From Flavobacterium aciduliphilum (GTDB taxonomy: Bacteria; Bacteroidota; Bacteroidia; Flavobacteriales; Flavobacteriaceae), in assembly GCF_003268855.1 (NCBI RefSeq), contig NZ_QLSZ01000013.1, forward strand, positions 1 through 64,000: a stretch of DNA of 64,000 nt. The letters run 5' to 3'. Shown here in pieces: positions 63,994-64,000 of the stretch. The stretch's first letter is position 1. Every line of letters starts with the position of its first letter. Position numbers and translations under genes: made by a program. The notes beneath the pieces were generated by a model, which saw only the letters and a list, made by a program, of their open reading frames with translations, did not search any database and was not told where the DNA came from.

Positions 63994-64000
63994 CTATATT

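Overview
The window looks like chromosomal DNA of a Flavobacteriaceae bacterium, most likely Flavobacterium or a close relative. The DNA is AT-rich. Promoters repeatedly fit the Bacteroidetes pattern TTTG-N19/20-TANNTTTG, and Shine-Dalgarno sequences are weak. Typical family genes are present: BshB1, MnmD, DUF4920 proteins, a Thermus-type isocitrate dehydrogenase, a fused PurL, a SusC/ZnuD-like TonB receptor and a LETM1-related protein. I see no prophage, insertion sequence, CRISPR array or rRNA; the one tRNA is tRNA-His. Product names rest on motif and family recognition by eye, with no database search.

Layout. 1-8.2 kb: the end of a cut gene, tRNA-His, bacillithiol deacetylase (bshB1), menaquinone genes (menF, menI), a beta-helix-like lipoprotein and purL. 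8.2-14.7 kb: VOC and GNAT proteins, then an aldehyde-handling cluster (TonB receptor, AraC regulator, DUF779, aldehyde dehydrogenase) with an AraC-type direct repeat before the dehydrogenase. 14.7-18.6 kb: glyA, fumarylacetoacetase and an unknown lipoprotein. 18.6-25 kb: an exporter operon, TetR / ABC with an abnormal nucleotide-binding domain / HlyD / TolC, followed by a LETM1-like protein. 25-32 kb: LysR, a frameshifted icd, a DUF6671 protein, tsaC, an SbtA-like bicarbonate transporter, carbonic anhydrase and OxyR. 32-38 kb: a four-gene operon of two DUF4920 proteins, a haem protein and mnmD, then ilvE, an amino-acid permease and a Crp/Fnr regulator. 38-45 kb: a TPR protein, gyrA and clpC. 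45-53 kb: a broken VOC gene, AHSA1, a (CTTTA)13 microsatellite, MarR with twin palindromic operators, a beta-oxidation operon and sodC. 53-64 kb: RNA helicase, psuG/psuK, an ABC exporter, DinB, a decayed ppc remnant, Lrp, an M14 peptidase, an acyltransferase, a SpeE-like protein, a K+ channel and kdsB.

Three genes are disrupted: icd (two 1-nt losses about 40 bp apart), the N-terminal remnant of ppc (frameshift plus loss of most of the gene) and a PhnB-like VOC gene. The first and third could be sequencing or assembly indels. The ppc truncation cannot be explained by a base-calling error alone. If real, both an entry and a key step of the TCA cycle are affected.

The most interesting material is the exporter operon, whose ATPase signature, Walker B and H-loop are all altered, and the self-consistent regulator-operator pairs readable from sequence (TetR, AraC, MarR, LysR).
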